Source of the DNA: Candidatus Dormiibacterota bacterium
GTDB lineage: Bacteria > Chloroflexota > Dormibacteria > Aeolococcales > Aeolococcaceae
Direction of reading: 5' to 3'
NCBI GenBank assembly: GCA_003142035.1
Contig: PLOF01000074.1
Location: 14,917 to 78,916 of the forward strand
DNA: 64,000 nucleotides
The position numbers were made by a program, and so were the translations under genes. Position 1 is the stretch's first letter. Every line of letters begins with the position of its first letter. The notes beneath the pieces were generated by a model. The model ran no database searches and was not told the origin of the DNA. It saw nothing but the letters and a program-made list of their open reading frames with translations. Positions 34,301 to 43,175 of the stretch are shown one piece after another.

Positions 34301-34412
34301 GCGGACCCCGCTCGGGGTTCGGCGGAGCCCCGCGACGCTCTCGCGCCAGACCCCAGTTACCGGTGTTAGGATGCTGGTCGGACGCCCAATCAATGTGAAA
34401 AGAGGACCGCCC

Positions 34413-35105
34413 ATGAACCTTGCGGTGGCGAACCCGGCGTCGGGAAGCGCGGGCGGTCGCGCGGCGATCAGCCGGCGGCGGCGCGCTGAGATCGTCCGGG
34501 CGGCGGCCACCGTGCTGGGCCGCCAGGGCAGCGCGGACACCTCGATGAAGGAGATCGCGCGCGAGGCGGGGGTCGCCCCCGGTCTCCTCCACTACTACTT
34601 CGAGTCCAAGGACGAGCTGCTGCTGGCCGTTGCCGGGGAGCTCGACCGGCAGATGAGCGAGGCATGGGCGGCGGCGGTCGAGGGCATCGAGGACCCCCTG
34701 GAGCGACTGGTGGCGGCGCTGGACACCGCCGCCGGCTTGTGCGCCCGCCACCCGGAGCTATGGCGAGCACTGCTCGACGTCTCGATGCTGAGCCTCTCCC
34801 ATCCGGCGCTCCAGGCTCGGTGCCAGGAGCTGCGGACGCGGTTCGTCGCGGGCATCGAGGCCGAGGTGCGCGGGGCCCTGGGGCGGCTGCCCGCCTACTC
34901 GCTGGTGGCCCCGGGGGACCTCGCCAGCGCCATCGGTGGGGCCATCGAGGGGGCTGCCGTCGCCGCCCTGGTCGGGGGCCGCGACACCACCTCGTGGATG
35001 CGAGCGCTCAAGGTGATGGTGCTGTCGGTCGTGGTCACCGCCTACGTCACCGCCGGCCTGGAGCCACCCGTGGCCCGGCTCGCCCAGCTGCTCCGGCCGC
35101 GCTGA
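34413..35105 (+). CDS. TetR-family transcriptional regulator
   Basis: Regulator of 230 residues with a typical TetR HTH (TSMKEIAREAGVAPGLLHYYFESKDEL, about 45-70) and a helical ligand domain resembling BetI/FadR-like TetRs. ATG 34413 is preceded by AAAAGAGGA as Shine-Dalgarno; the earlier track start is not credible. A TAGGAT box at 34377-34382 may be the -10. It is followed after 1 bp by the zinc-ribbon gene. Targets are unknown; the adjacent MFS transporter or the degV pair are candidates. Confidence 0.85.
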   Translation: MNLAVANPASGSAGGRAAISRRRRAEIVRAAATVLGRQGSADTSMKEIAREAGVAPGLLHYYFESKDELLLAVAGELDRQMSEAWAAAVEGIEDPLERLVAALDTAAGLCARHPELWRALLDVSMLSLSHPALQARCQELRTRFVAGIEAEVRGALGRLPAYSLVAPGDLASAIGGAIEGAAVAALVGGRDTTSWMRALKVMVLSVVVTAYVTAGLEPPVARLAQLLRPR

Positions 35106-35106
35106 G

Positions 35107-35475
35107 ATGCGCCACCGCGATCTCCGCTGCCCGAGCGGCTGCACCGGGGGCCGTTTCGAGGCGCTCAACGCCCCGGTCTACGTGGATTCGCAAGCGCGCT
35201 ACCTGGAGCACGACGACAGCTTCGCCACCTTCGTCTGCGCCGAGTGCCAGTCGGTGGCCGTCGACCTGATCCAGGCAGCCGATCTGATGCAGCGCGATGA
35301 CGACGTCGAGCCCCAGGTGCTGGTCTGTCCCCAGTGCAGCACCCAGATGCTGCCGCCCCTCGACGACGAGCTGGCGCCCTTCGTGGAGTGCCCGATGTGC
35401 GAAACGCGCTTTGCACTCGAGGAGGGGATGCCACACCTTCACGGCACCACGTTTGACGCCGGGGAGGACACGTAG
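35107..35475 (+). CDS. Small protein with four Cys pairs (zinc ribbons), function unknown
   Basis: Protein of 122 residues with cysteine pairs at C8/C12, C44/C47, C74/C77 and C95/C98, enough for two zinc ribbons. The rest is acidic and soluble. No family recognised. Its ATG follows the TetR stop by one base, so it is probably co-expressed with the regulator. It could be a redox- or nucleic-acid-binding accessory protein, but nothing in the sequence decides this. Confidence 0.65.
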   Translation: MRHRDLRCPSGCTGGRFEALNAPVYVDSQARYLEHDDSFATFVCAECQSVAVDLIQAADLMQRDDDVEPQVLVCPQCSTQMLPPLDDELAPFVECPMCETRFALEEGMPHLHGTTFDAGEDT

Positions 35476-35525
35476 GCCCGGGTGCTGGCGGGCAACCCAC
35501 GCGCCGATGCCATCATGGGCCGGCC

Positions 35526-36827
35526 GTGCTCGAAATCCTCCGGGCGCTCCTGACCCGCCGCCTCGAACCCGCCCACCGGCTGCTGCTCGGCCAGCTGGTG
35601 ATGTTCACCGGCATCGCCGCCCTCTTCCCGGTCGTGCCCCTCTACGTCCGCTCCCATGGCGGCACCTCCGCCGACATCGCCCTCTTCGTCGCCGGGCCAC
35701 TGGTGGCCAGCGCCCTGGTACAGCTCCCGGCGGGACACCTCGTCGACCGCATCGGTCGCAAGCCGGTGCTGATCGGCAGCCGGCTGCTCTACGCGGCCCT
35801 CTCCGGCGGGCTCTTCCTCAACCTGGGACCGCTCTGGCTGCTGGCCCTGCTGCGCGTCGGGCAGGGAGCGAGCGGCGGCGCCTACGTCCCGGCCCTCCGC
35901 GCCGCGCTCGCCGACCTCACCGCGCCCGCGGAGCGGGGCCACCGCTACGCGCAGCTCCAGGGCTGCGAGATGGTCGGGCTGCTCCTCGGGCCCGCCATCG
36001 GCGGGGCCATCGCCCTCTGGGCGTACTCGGGGATCTTCGCGGCCTCGGGGATCGCCGTCCTGCTCGGCCTGGGGGCTCTGATCCGCATGCCCGAGACACG
36101 CGGCGCTGACATCGCCGTGTCACCGCCCGCGCCGGCGCCCTCCGCGGCGCGGGTCGGCTCTCCGTCGCCGGCCGCGACTCCGGCTCCGGTCACCCCGCCG
36201 GCACGGCGCTGGTGGTGGCTCCGACCCGCGCTGCTCGTCCCGAGCGTGGCCCTGGCGGCATCCGGAACGATGTTCAGCATGTACGACGTCGTCTGGCCGC
36301 AGTATCTGACCGCGCGCGGCTACGACAGCCTGGTCATCGGGCTCTCCATCTCCTTCTTCGCCGTGCCCATCCTCCTGCTCACCGGCAAGGGCGGCCGGCT
36401 GAGCGACCGAGCCAACCGGCGGCTGCTGGTGCCCGCGGCGCTCTGCGGAGTGGCCGCCTGTGCCTCCACCTACCCATGGCTCCGCAGCATCTTCCCGATC
36501 CTCGCCGTCGGCACGGTCGAGTCGCTCGCCGTCATGCTCGTCGAGCCCTCCCTCTTCGCCGTCATCAGCGAGTCGACGGCGACTTCGCTGCGGGGACGGG
36601 CGATGGGCATCGGTGGGCTCTTCGAGGCAGGCGGAGGTGCCTTCGGAGCCGGCGTGCTCGGTGCCCTCTACGGGATCGCCGAGCCCCTCCCCTTCCTGGG
36701 CGGCGCCACCGTCTGCCTGCTGGCCGCCCTGGTGTGTGCGCGCGCCCTCCCCCGCCATCGCCCCGCCGGAGCGGCGCCGGACCTCCAACCGGCAGGCATC
36801 GCCCGCCCCGAGGTGGACGTCGTCTGA
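35526..36827 (+). CDS. MFS transporter
   Basis: Major facilitator protein of 433 residues with about 12 transmembrane helices. The A-motif GHLVDRIGRKPVLIG follows helix 2, and its echo GGRLSDRANRR follows helix 8. A Pro/Ala-rich cytoplasmic linker of about 50 residues joins the two halves. The start is GTG 35526. It resembles sugar or drug exporters of the MdtG/YajR type; the substrate is not predictable. It lies 50 bp downstream of the zinc-ribbon gene. Confidence 0.83.
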   Translation: MLEILRALLTRRLEPAHRLLLGQLVMFTGIAALFPVVPLYVRSHGGTSADIALFVAGPLVASALVQLPAGHLVDRIGRKPVLIGSRLLYAALSGGLFLNLGPLWLLALLRVGQGASGGAYVPALRAALADLTAPAERGHRYAQLQGCEMVGLLLGPAIGGAIALWAYSGIFAASGIAVLLGLGALIRMPETRGADIAVSPPAPAPSAARVGSPSPAATPAPVTPPARRWWWLRPALLVPSVALAASGTMFSMYDVVWPQYLTARGYDSLVIGLSISFFAVPILLLTGKGGRLSDRANRRLLVPAALCGVAACASTYPWLRSIFPILAVGTVESLAVMLVEPSLFAVISESTATSLRGRAMGIGGLFEAGGGAFGAGVLGALYGIAEPLPFLGGATVCLLAALVCARALPRHRPAGAAPDLQPAGIARPEVDVV

Positions 36828-36903
36828 GCCCGACGGGCGAGCAACGGCCGCAGGAGCTGCGGGCGGGAGATGTGGCAACGTGTCCGCCGCAAGCAACGCA
36901 GGC

Positions 36904-36924
36904 GTGCGGCGATGTCTGCCGCAC
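36904..36924. promoter_or_regulatory. Inverted repeat in front of the carbonic anhydrase gene
   Basis: GTGCGGC and GCCGCAC (7-bp perfect arms, 7-nt loop) end only about 3 bp before the Shine-Dalgarno AGGAGGGG. It may be an operator or an RNA hairpin that affects translation. Confidence 0.4.
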
Positions 36925-36936
36925 CAGGAGGGGCCC

Positions 36937-37455
36937 ATGTCCGTGATCGACGACATCCAGGAGGACAACCTGATGCGCGCGTCCCGCTACGACGTGCGTG
37001 CCGGCTCCCTGCACGCGATCCCGGCCCGGCACATCGCCGTGGTCGGCTGCATGGACGGGCGGATCGACCTTCCCGCCATCCTCGGGCTGCAGACCGGGGA
37101 TGCCCACCTCATCCGCAACGCGGGCGGCGTCGCCACCGATGACGTCATCCGCTCGCTGGTCGTCTCCCAGCGCATTCTCGGCACCCGCGAGGTGATGCTG
37201 GTCCACCACACGGGGTGCGGGATGCTCGGCTTCCGCGATGACGATCTGAAGGCACAGATCGAGCAGGAGACCGGCGTCCGGCCGCCCTTTGCCCTCGAGG
37301 CCTTCTCCGACCTCGATGCCGACGTGCGGCAGTCGGTCAACCGCATCCGCCTCAGCCCCTACCTGCCGTACCGGGACGAGGTGCGGGGGTTCGTCTTCGA
37401 TGTGCTGACCGGCCGCCTCCGGGAGGTGTACGCCGGTATCGCGGCGGGCGGCTGA
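36937..37455 (+). CDS. Beta-class carbonic anhydrase
   Basis: Small beta-carbonic anhydrase of 172 residues that interconverts CO2 and bicarbonate. The zinc site is complete: C38 with the D40-R42 dyad in VGCMDGRID, and H91 and C94 in HHTGCGM. It belongs to the compact subgroup found in mycobacteria. A strong AGGAGGGG Shine-Dalgarno lies 5 nt before ATG 36937. Its stop abuts the stop of the convergent metallophosphoesterase gene within TGATCA, leaving no intergenic space. Confidence 0.85.
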   Translation: MSVIDDIQEDNLMRASRYDVRAGSLHAIPARHIAVVGCMDGRIDLPAILGLQTGDAHLIRNAGGVATDDVIRSLVVSQRILGTREVMLVHHTGCGMLGFRDDDLKAQIEQETGVRPPFALEAFSDLDADVRQSVNRIRLSPYLPYRDEVRGFVFDVLTGRLREVYAGIAAGG

Positions 37456-38232
37456 TCAGGCGAGCGCGGGGGGCATCGGCGGGAGCAGGGCGACCGTGGC
37501 CCCCACCGGGCCCGCATCCTCCCCGGGATTGCGTCCCCAGTAGCGGGAGAAGCGGCCGTCGAAGCCGATCACCCGCCCCCCCTGGCGCACGTACGGAACG
37601 GCCTTCCAGTGCGGGGTGTGGCCATGGACCACGCGCCGGGCGCCGAAGCGGCGCAGATGCGCGTCGAGGCGCTCGCGGTCCTCGAAGGCTCGCCGCCCGA
37701 TCAGGTGGCGGAGGAGCACGACCACCCCTCCAGGTTCCTGGCTCAATAGGCCGGTCGCAGCCCGGTTCACCGCCTCGACGCTCTCACCCAGGGCGGAGTA
37801 GTCGTCATCGTCGGTGTGCTGGACCAGGGTGCCGTCGTCGAGCAGCAGCATGACCGGCAGCCGGCGCAGCCAGGCCTCCATCTCCACGTCGCCGGCGAGC
37901 GCCTCGAGGTCGGCGGGGTCGCCCCGCCGCCGCCGCCAGACGGACTCCAGCAGCTCGCCGTCACCCGCCCGCAGCCGCTCCCCGCCGAGACGCCGCTCCT
38001 CGATCAGCGCCATCACGAGCAGGTCGTGGTTGCCCAGGATGGCCCGGCTGTGGCGCCGCTCCATGGCGATCCGGGCCGCCTTGAGGCCACCTGCGTCGCC
38101 CGGCCGGCCACCGGTGAAGAAGTCGCCGAGGAAGACGGTCTCCACCTCGTCCTCGGGGAAGGCGGCCAGCGCCACAGAGAGGCGCTCGTGGTCGCCCTGG
38201 ACGTCCCCGACGATGAGGACCGGCAGCGTCAT
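37456..38232 (-). CDS. Calcineurin-like metallophosphoesterase
   Basis: Metallophosphoesterase of 258 residues, similar to diadenosine-tetraphosphatase/PrpE-like and protein phosphatases. The metal motifs are GDVQGD (usually GDxHG), GDFFTGG, GNHD and VHGHTP, so the first motif has Gln where His is normal. The track start at 38580 lies in the repeat; ATG 38232 (MTLPVLIVGD) begins exactly at the first motif, as in relatives. Its 5' side carries the second copy of the inverted-repeat element. Substrate unknown. Confidence 0.8.
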   Translation of the reverse strand: MTLPVLIVGDVQGDHERLSVALAAFPEDEVETVFLGDFFTGGRPGDAGGLKAARIAMERRHSRAILGNHDLLVMALIEERRLGGERLRAGDGELLESVWRRRRGDPADLEALAGDVEMEAWLRRLPVMLLLDDGTLVQHTDDDDYSALGESVEAVNRAATGLLSQEPGGVVVLLRHLIGRRAFEDRERLDAHLRRFGARRVVHGHTPHWKAVPYVRQGGRVIGFDGRFSRYWGRNPGEDAGPVGATVALLPPMPPALA

Positions 38233-38672
38233 CGGCTCAGGGTACCGGGGACGGAGGGCAAAGGCCATGGCCCGATGGGAAGTGGAGGGAGGTCCGCCCC
38301 ACCTCCGAGAGGAGGAGGGACGTGCGTGTCTGATGGGGGTTAAGGACAGCGAAGTCCTTAACAGGGTGCTGAAGAACCCCCGACGAGGGATGTCGTTCCC
38401 AGACCGGTGAGGCGAAGGAGCCGACGAGGAGGCGAGGGAGCATACCTGCAGGTATTCGACCGAGCCCCCGCAGGAGGCGACGCACGCATCGCCGAGGATG
38501 GGGGCGGCAGGACCGTCGGGGGTTCTTCCGCACCCTGTTAGGGGGTTTGAAGGGTGGGGTGCGTCCCTCGCCTTCCACAAGGTGGGGATGCCCTCCGGCG
38601 GGCACGGAGCCCCGGACGCGGGGGCCGGGGGAGAGCCGACCGATCAGACTGAAGTGACGCCCTCGGTGCGGT
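38233..38672. other. 440-bp intergenic region with repeat element and hairpin
   Basis: No credible gene. It contains copy 2 of the inverted-repeat element (38358-38541) and, overlapping its left edge, a perfect 9-bp hairpin GTTAAGGAC/GTCCTTAAC (38339-38347 and 38354-38362). ORFs through it (38237-38605, 38498-39151) are Arg/Gly/Pro-rich repeat artefacts. Confidence 0.65.
38358..38541. repeat. Inverted-repeat element, copy 2
   Basis: A 184-bp element with 27-bp terminal inverted repeats, 25 of 27 matching (38358-38384 and 38515-38541, core AACAGGGTGC). The right 81 bp match copy 1 with four differences; two of these are mirrored by changes in the opposite arm, so pairing is kept. The internal part is longer than in copy 1. 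Confidence 0.75.
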
Positions 38673-40124
38673 TCAGCCGGCCAGGGTGCCGGCCAGCTTG
38701 CGGGTGCGGGCGACCGCGGCCGCGGCCCGGGTCAGGGCGCGGCCGACCGTCCGCGGGCCGGGCCCGCCGGGCAGCTCGCGGCGGCGCAGCGCCGCGTCGA
38801 CGTCGAAGAGCGCCACGACCTCGCCGTCGAATCGGTCGGAGAGCTGCCGCCACTCCCCGACGCTCAGATCGGCGAGCGTCCTGCGCTCGGCGACGCAGCG
38901 CCGCACCGCGGCGCCCACCAGCGCGTGGGCCTCGCGGAAGGGCATGCCGCGCGCCACCAGGTGCTCGGCGACGTCGGTGGCGAGCAGCATCGGATCGGAT
39001 GCGGCGCGGCGCATCGCCGCCACGTCGAAACGGAGCCGGCGGACCACGTCGGCGAGGATGCCGAGCGTCGCCAGGCTCGTGTCCACGGCGTCGAAGAGCG
39101 GTTCCTTGTCCTCCTGGAGGTCCCGGTTATAGGCGAGCGGCAGCCCCTTGAGGACGGTCAGCAGCGCGACCAGGTCGCCGGTCACTCGGCCCACCCGGCC
39201 CCGGGCCAGCTCGAGGACGTCGGGATTCTTCTTCTGCGGCATCAGCGAGGAACCGGTGGCGTGGGTGTCGGGCAGCTCGGCGAAACCGAACTCCGCGGTG
39301 GTCCAGAGCACGATCTCCTCGGCCAGCCGGGAGAGATGGACCATCAGCAGCGCGCAGGTCGAGACCAGCTCCACCACGAAGTCGCGGTCGGAGACGGCAT
39401 CGAGGCTGTTGGCGCTGAGCGCCGCGAAGCCGAGCGCGCGCTGGGTGCTGGCGCGGTCGATGGGCAGCGTGGTGCCGGCCAGCGCCCCGCTGCCGAGCGG
39501 CAGCACGTCGCAGCGGCGGTAGCCGTCGCCCAGCCGCTCCGCGTCGCGCTGGAGCATCTCGACGTAGGCCAGCAGGTGGTGGGCGAGCGAGACGACCTGG
39601 GCACGCTGGGTGTGGGTGTACCCGGGCAGCGGGGTGGCCCGGTGCTCGACCGCGCGTCCGAGCAGCGCCTGCTGCAGCCCGGCGCAGCCGAGCATCAGGT
39701 CGACGGTGCGGCGCCGGCACCAGAGGCGCAGATCGGTGGCCACCTGGTCGTTGCGACTGCGACCGGTGTGCAGCCGGCCGGCGACCGGTCCGATCAGCTC
39801 GTGGAGGCGGCGCTCCACGGCGGCGTGGATGTCCTCGTCGGCCGGGTCGACGGCGAAGTCACCCCGGTCCAGCTCGCGACCCACGGCGCGCAGGCCGGCG
39901 AGGAGGGCGCGGAGGTCACCAGCCGTGATGAGGCCGACCTCGCGGAGCATCCGGGCGTGGGCGATCGACCCCTCGATGTCCTCGGCGTGGAGCCGGAGGT
40001 CGAACCCGAGGCTGCTCGTGTACTCCTCCACCCCCCGGGCGGTGCGGGTCCCCAGCCGCCCCTCCCAGACCTTGGAGGGGGCGCGCCGTGCCGGCTCGGG
40101 GTCCTTGCGCTTGCCCCGCGCCAT
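38673..40124 (-). CDS. argH: Argininosuccinate lyase
   Basis: Last enzyme of arginine synthesis, splitting argininosuccinate into arginine and fumarate; 483 residues. Fumarase-superfamily signatures are present: HTGRSRNDQVATD, PGYTHTQRAQ and the catalytic loop GSSLMPQKKNP. It is the promoter-distal gene of the operon and shares one base with argG (TGATG). No clear terminator follows before the repeat-bearing spacer. Confidence 0.95.
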   Translation of the reverse strand: MARGKRKDPEPARRAPSKVWEGRLGTRTARGVEEYTSSLGFDLRLHAEDIEGSIAHARMLREVGLITAGDLRALLAGLRAVGRELDRGDFAVDPADEDIHAAVERRLHELIGPVAGRLHTGRSRNDQVATDLRLWCRRRTVDLMLGCAGLQQALLGRAVEHRATPLPGYTHTQRAQVVSLAHHLLAYVEMLQRDAERLGDGYRRCDVLPLGSGALAGTTLPIDRASTQRALGFAALSANSLDAVSDRDFVVELVSTCALLMVHLSRLAEEIVLWTTAEFGFAELPDTHATGSSLMPQKKNPDVLELARGRVGRVTGDLVALLTVLKGLPLAYNRDLQEDKEPLFDAVDTSLATLGILADVVRRLRFDVAAMRRAASDPMLLATDVAEHLVARGMPFREAHALVGAAVRRCVAERRTLADLSVGEWRQLSDRFDGEVVALFDVDAALRRRELPGGPGPRTVGRALTRAAAAVARTRKLAGTLAG

Positions 40125-41374
40125 CAGCGCCGCCTGACCTTGCGCTCGAGGCTGAGCGGAACGCTGTCCTCCAGGGCTCCCTGGATGCGCGCCTGGGTCC
40201 GCAGCGGCAGACCGAACAGCTCGATGAAGCCCCGCGCCGCGGAGTGGTCAAAGGTGTCCTCGCGGCGGTCGTACGTCGCCAGCTCCTCGCGGTAAAGGGA
40301 GCCGGGCGCGCGCCGCCCGGCGACGCTCACGGTGCCGCGCCAGAGGCGGAGCTTGACCTCGCCGCTCACCGGCTCCTGGGTCACGGCGACGAAGGCGGCG
40401 AGGGCGCTGCGCAGCTGGCCAAACCAGAGGCCGTCGTAGACCAGCCGGGCCCACTCGTCGCCGAGGCGGCGCTTGAGATGGAAGACGTCACGGCCCAGGG
40501 TCAGCGTCTCCAGGGCGGTGTGGGCGGCGTGGAGCACGACCGCGGCCGGCGCCTCGTAGATCTCGCGGGACTTGATCCCGACCAGACGGTTCTCGACGTG
40601 GTCGATCCGGCCGACCCCGTGGGCACCGGCGAGGGCATTGAGCCGGGTGACCAGGATGTCCCCGGTGAGCCGCTCACCGTCCAGGGTCACCGGGATGCCG
40701 TGCTCGAAACCGAGTGAGATCAGAAGCCCCTCCTCGGGGGCCAGGTGCGGATCCACGGTCCAGGCGAAGACGTCCTCGGTGGGCTCCCGCCACGGGTCCT
40801 CCAGGGGACCAGCCTCAATGCTGCGCCCCCAGATGTTGGCGTCCACCGAGTACGGGGACTGCTGGGTGACGGGGACCTCGATGCCGTGCTCGCGGGCGAA
40901 TTCGATCTCCTGGGGACGGCCCATCTCCCAGTCGCGGACGGGGGCGATCACCTCCAGCTCCGGTGCCAGAGCGGCGGTGGCGACGTCGAAGCGGACCTGG
41001 TCGTTGCCCTTGCCGGTGCAGCCGTGGGCAATCGCCTCCGCGCCCTCGTCGCGGGCGACGTCGACCAGGATTTTCGCGATCAGGGGCCGGGCCAGAGCGG
41101 TGGCCAGGGGATAGACGCCCTCGTACATCGCCGAGGCGGCAAGCGTCGGAAAGCAGAACTCCTCGATGAAGAGGCGGCGCGCGTCGATGGAGTAGGCGGC
41201 CACCGCCCCGGTGCGCAGGGCCCGGTCGGTGACCTCCTCGATGTTCTTGGCCTCACCGATGTCGGCGGTGCAGGTGATCACCTCGTAGCCGAGCCGCTCC
41301 TGGAGCCAGCGGATCGACACCGAGGTGTCGAGACCGCCGGAATATGCGAGGACGCAGCGCTTGGGCTTGCTCAC
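40124..41374 (-). CDS. argG: Argininosuccinate synthase
   Basis: ATP-dependent ligase of 416 residues joining citrulline and aspartate. The N-type ATP pyrophosphatase P-loop AYSGGLDTSV starts at residue 9; GCTGKGNDQVRFD and SPYSVDANIWGRS are the other substrate motifs. It starts with GTG in a GTGA overlap with argR. Confidence 0.95.
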   Translation of the reverse strand: MSKPKRCVLAYSGGLDTSVSIRWLQERLGYEVITCTADIGEAKNIEEVTDRALRTGAVAAYSIDARRLFIEEFCFPTLAASAMYEGVYPLATALARPLIAKILVDVARDEGAEAIAHGCTGKGNDQVRFDVATAALAPELEVIAPVRDWEMGRPQEIEFAREHGIEVPVTQQSPYSVDANIWGRSIEAGPLEDPWREPTEDVFAWTVDPHLAPEEGLLISLGFEHGIPVTLDGERLTGDILVTRLNALAGAHGVGRIDHVENRLVGIKSREIYEAPAAVVLHAAHTALETLTLGRDVFHLKRRLGDEWARLVYDGLWFGQLRSALAAFVAVTQEPVSGEVKLRLWRGTVSVAGRRAPGSLYREELATYDRREDTFDHSAARGFIELFGLPLRTQARIQGALEDSVPLSLERKVRRR

Positions 41375-41916
41375 CGGACACCTCCGTGACCGCTCGGATG
41401 ATTGCCTTCCAGAGCGCGGGCAGCGGTCGGCCCCCCGCCCAACGCGTCGCGCAACCGCTCCGCGAGCCGGCGCGCGCCCGGCCGCGAGCGGACCACGACC
41501 AGGACCGTGTCATCGCCCGCGACCGTGCCGGCGACCTCGTCGAAGTGGGCGGAGTCGATGAGTGCCGCCACGAGCGGCGCGCTGCTCGGGCGCGTGCGCA
41601 GGATCCCGATGTGCTCCACGAACTCCATGGAGCGGACATGTTCGCGCATGACCGCGCGCAGCCGGGTGCTGAGCGGTGACGGCTCGTCGGTGGCGGCAGC
41701 CGCCACATAGCGGAGTCCATCCGGGTCATGGACACGGGCCAGTCCCAGCTCCCGGATGTCCCGGGACACGGTGGCCTGGGTGGCATCGAGGCCGCGGCGG
41801 TGCAGGGCGGCCACGATCTCGTCCTGGGTGCGCACCTTCCGGTCCCGGACCAGGTCGAGGATGGCCTGCTGCCGCTCCGTCTTGGCCGCGGGGACGACAG
41901 CGGAGATGACGTTCAC
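41371..41916 (-). CDS. argR: Arginine repressor
   Basis: Arginine-responsive hexameric repressor, 181 residues, slightly long because of a C-terminal tail. The winged HTH has the diagnostic ATQATVSRDIRELGL, and the C-terminal domain has the arginine-binding GTVAGDDTVLVV. It sits inside the operon between argD and argG, as in actinobacteria, so it controls its own synthesis. The 14-bp ARG box at 46383-46396 in the argC promoter is its probable operator. Confidence 0.94.
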   Translation of the reverse strand: MNVISAVVPAAKTERQQAILDLVRDRKVRTQDEIVAALHRRGLDATQATVSRDIRELGLARVHDPDGLRYVAAAATDEPSPLSTRLRAVMREHVRSMEFVEHIGILRTRPSSAPLVAALIDSAHFDEVAGTVAGDDTVLVVVRSRPGARRLAERLRDALGGGPTAARALEGNHPSGHGGVR

Positions 41917-43175
41917 GGCTTCCCGCCCTCGGGCGTCGCACCCGTGCGCGCGGCGGCGGCGGCCACCAGGTCGAAGGCGGCGGCCAGCCGTTCGACCGCC
42001 TCGTCGGCCTGTGCCTCACTGAGGATGAGCGGCGGGACGAGCCGGAGCGCCGAGGCCCCGGTCGCGGTGATGAGGAGGCCGCCCCGGAGCGCGGTCTCAA
42101 CCAGCTGCTGCGCCACCGGCTGGGTGAGGACGACGCCGAGCATCAGGCCTCGACCCCGCACCTCGGCGATGGGCGCGCCCGCCTGGGCGAGCCGGAGCAG
42201 ACCAGCACGAAGGCGCTCGCCGACCCGTGCGGCGCTCTCGACCAGCCCCTCACGCAGGATGGCGTCGATGACGGCGGCCGCCACCGCGGTCACCAAGGGA
42301 CCGCCACCGAAGGTCGAGCCGTGGTCGCTCAGGGTGAAGATGTCGGCACGCGGCCCGGCGAGGGTGGCGCCGATGGGCAGCCCGCCACCCAACCCCTTGG
42401 CCACCGCCATCACGTCGGGGACGATCCCGGCGTGCTGATGCGCCCACCACCTCCCGGTGCGCCCCATCCCGCTCTGGATCTCGTCGAGCATGAGCAGAAG
42501 GTTGCGCTCGTCACAGAGGCGACGCAGGCCCCGCAGGGTCTCGTCGCTCATCGGCACGACCCCGGACTGGCCCTCGATCGGCTCCATGAGCACGGCCACG
42601 GTGCTGTCGTCAATGGCGCTCTCGACCGCGCCGAGATCGTCGTAGGCGACGTGGATGAAACCACGTGGCAGCGGCTCGAACGGCTCGCGATAGTGACGGT
42701 TGGCGGTGGCCGCCAGCGCGCCCATGGTGCGGCCGTGGAACGCGCCCCGCGCGCAGATGATGGTGGACGCGCCGTTGCGGTTCAGCTTCCCCCACTTGCG
42801 GGCGATCTTGATGGCGGTCTCGATCGCCTCCGCCCCGCTGTTGCAGAAGTAGACCCGGCTCGGGAAGGCGGTGGCCACCAGCTTCTCCGCAGCCTCCAGC
42901 TGGGGCTCGGAGAAGTAGAGATTGCTCAGGTGGATGGCGCGGGCGGCCTGCTCGACCAGAATGCCCAGCACCGCCGGATGCGCGTGCCCCAGCACGTTGA
43001 CGGCGATCCCGCCGGCCAGGTCGAGATACTCACGGCCGTCGACGTCGGTGAGGATGCAACCCTTGCCGGTGCGCATCGCCACCCTTTGGGGCGCGTACGT
43101 GTGCATGAGCACGGTGGCCGCCCGCTCCTCGATGGCGGAGAAAGCAGCGCTCATCTCGGGAGCCGGTTGGCTCAC
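41913..43175 (-). CDS. argD: Acetylornithine aminotransferase
   Basis: PLP-dependent class III aminotransferase of about 420 residues, converting N-acetylglutamate semialdehyde to N-acetylornithine (and possibly serving lysine synthesis). CNSGAEAIETAIKIARKW, MLDEIQSGMGRTG and the PLP lysine in VAKGLGGGLPIGA are clear. I use GTG 43175, whose GTGA overlaps the argB stop as elsewhere in the operon; ATG 43154 is the alternative. The track's start at 44072 is an out-of-frame extension through argB. Confidence 0.93.
   Translation of the reverse strand: MSQPAPEMSAAFSAIEERAATVLMHTYAPQRVAMRTGKGCILTDVDGREYLDLAGGIAVNVLGHAHPAVLGILVEQAARAIHLSNLYFSEPQLEAAEKLVATAFPSRVYFCNSGAEAIETAIKIARKWGKLNRNGASTIICARGAFHGRTMGALAATANRHYREPFEPLPRGFIHVAYDDLGAVESAIDDSTVAVLMEPIEGQSGVVPMSDETLRGLRRLCDERNLLLMLDEIQSGMGRTGRWWAHQHAGIVPDVMAVAKGLGGGLPIGATLAGPRADIFTLSDHGSTFGGGPLVTAVAAAVIDAILREGLVESAARVGERLRAGLLRLAQAGAPIAEVRGRGLMLGVVLTQPVAQQLVETALRGGLLITATGASALRLVPPLILSEAQADEAVERLAAAFDLVAAAAARTGATPEGGKP

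Noticed and set aside
38498-39151. 217-residue plus-strand ORF
   Set aside because: Starts in the inverted-repeat element and continues antisense to argH; Arg-rich, no motif.
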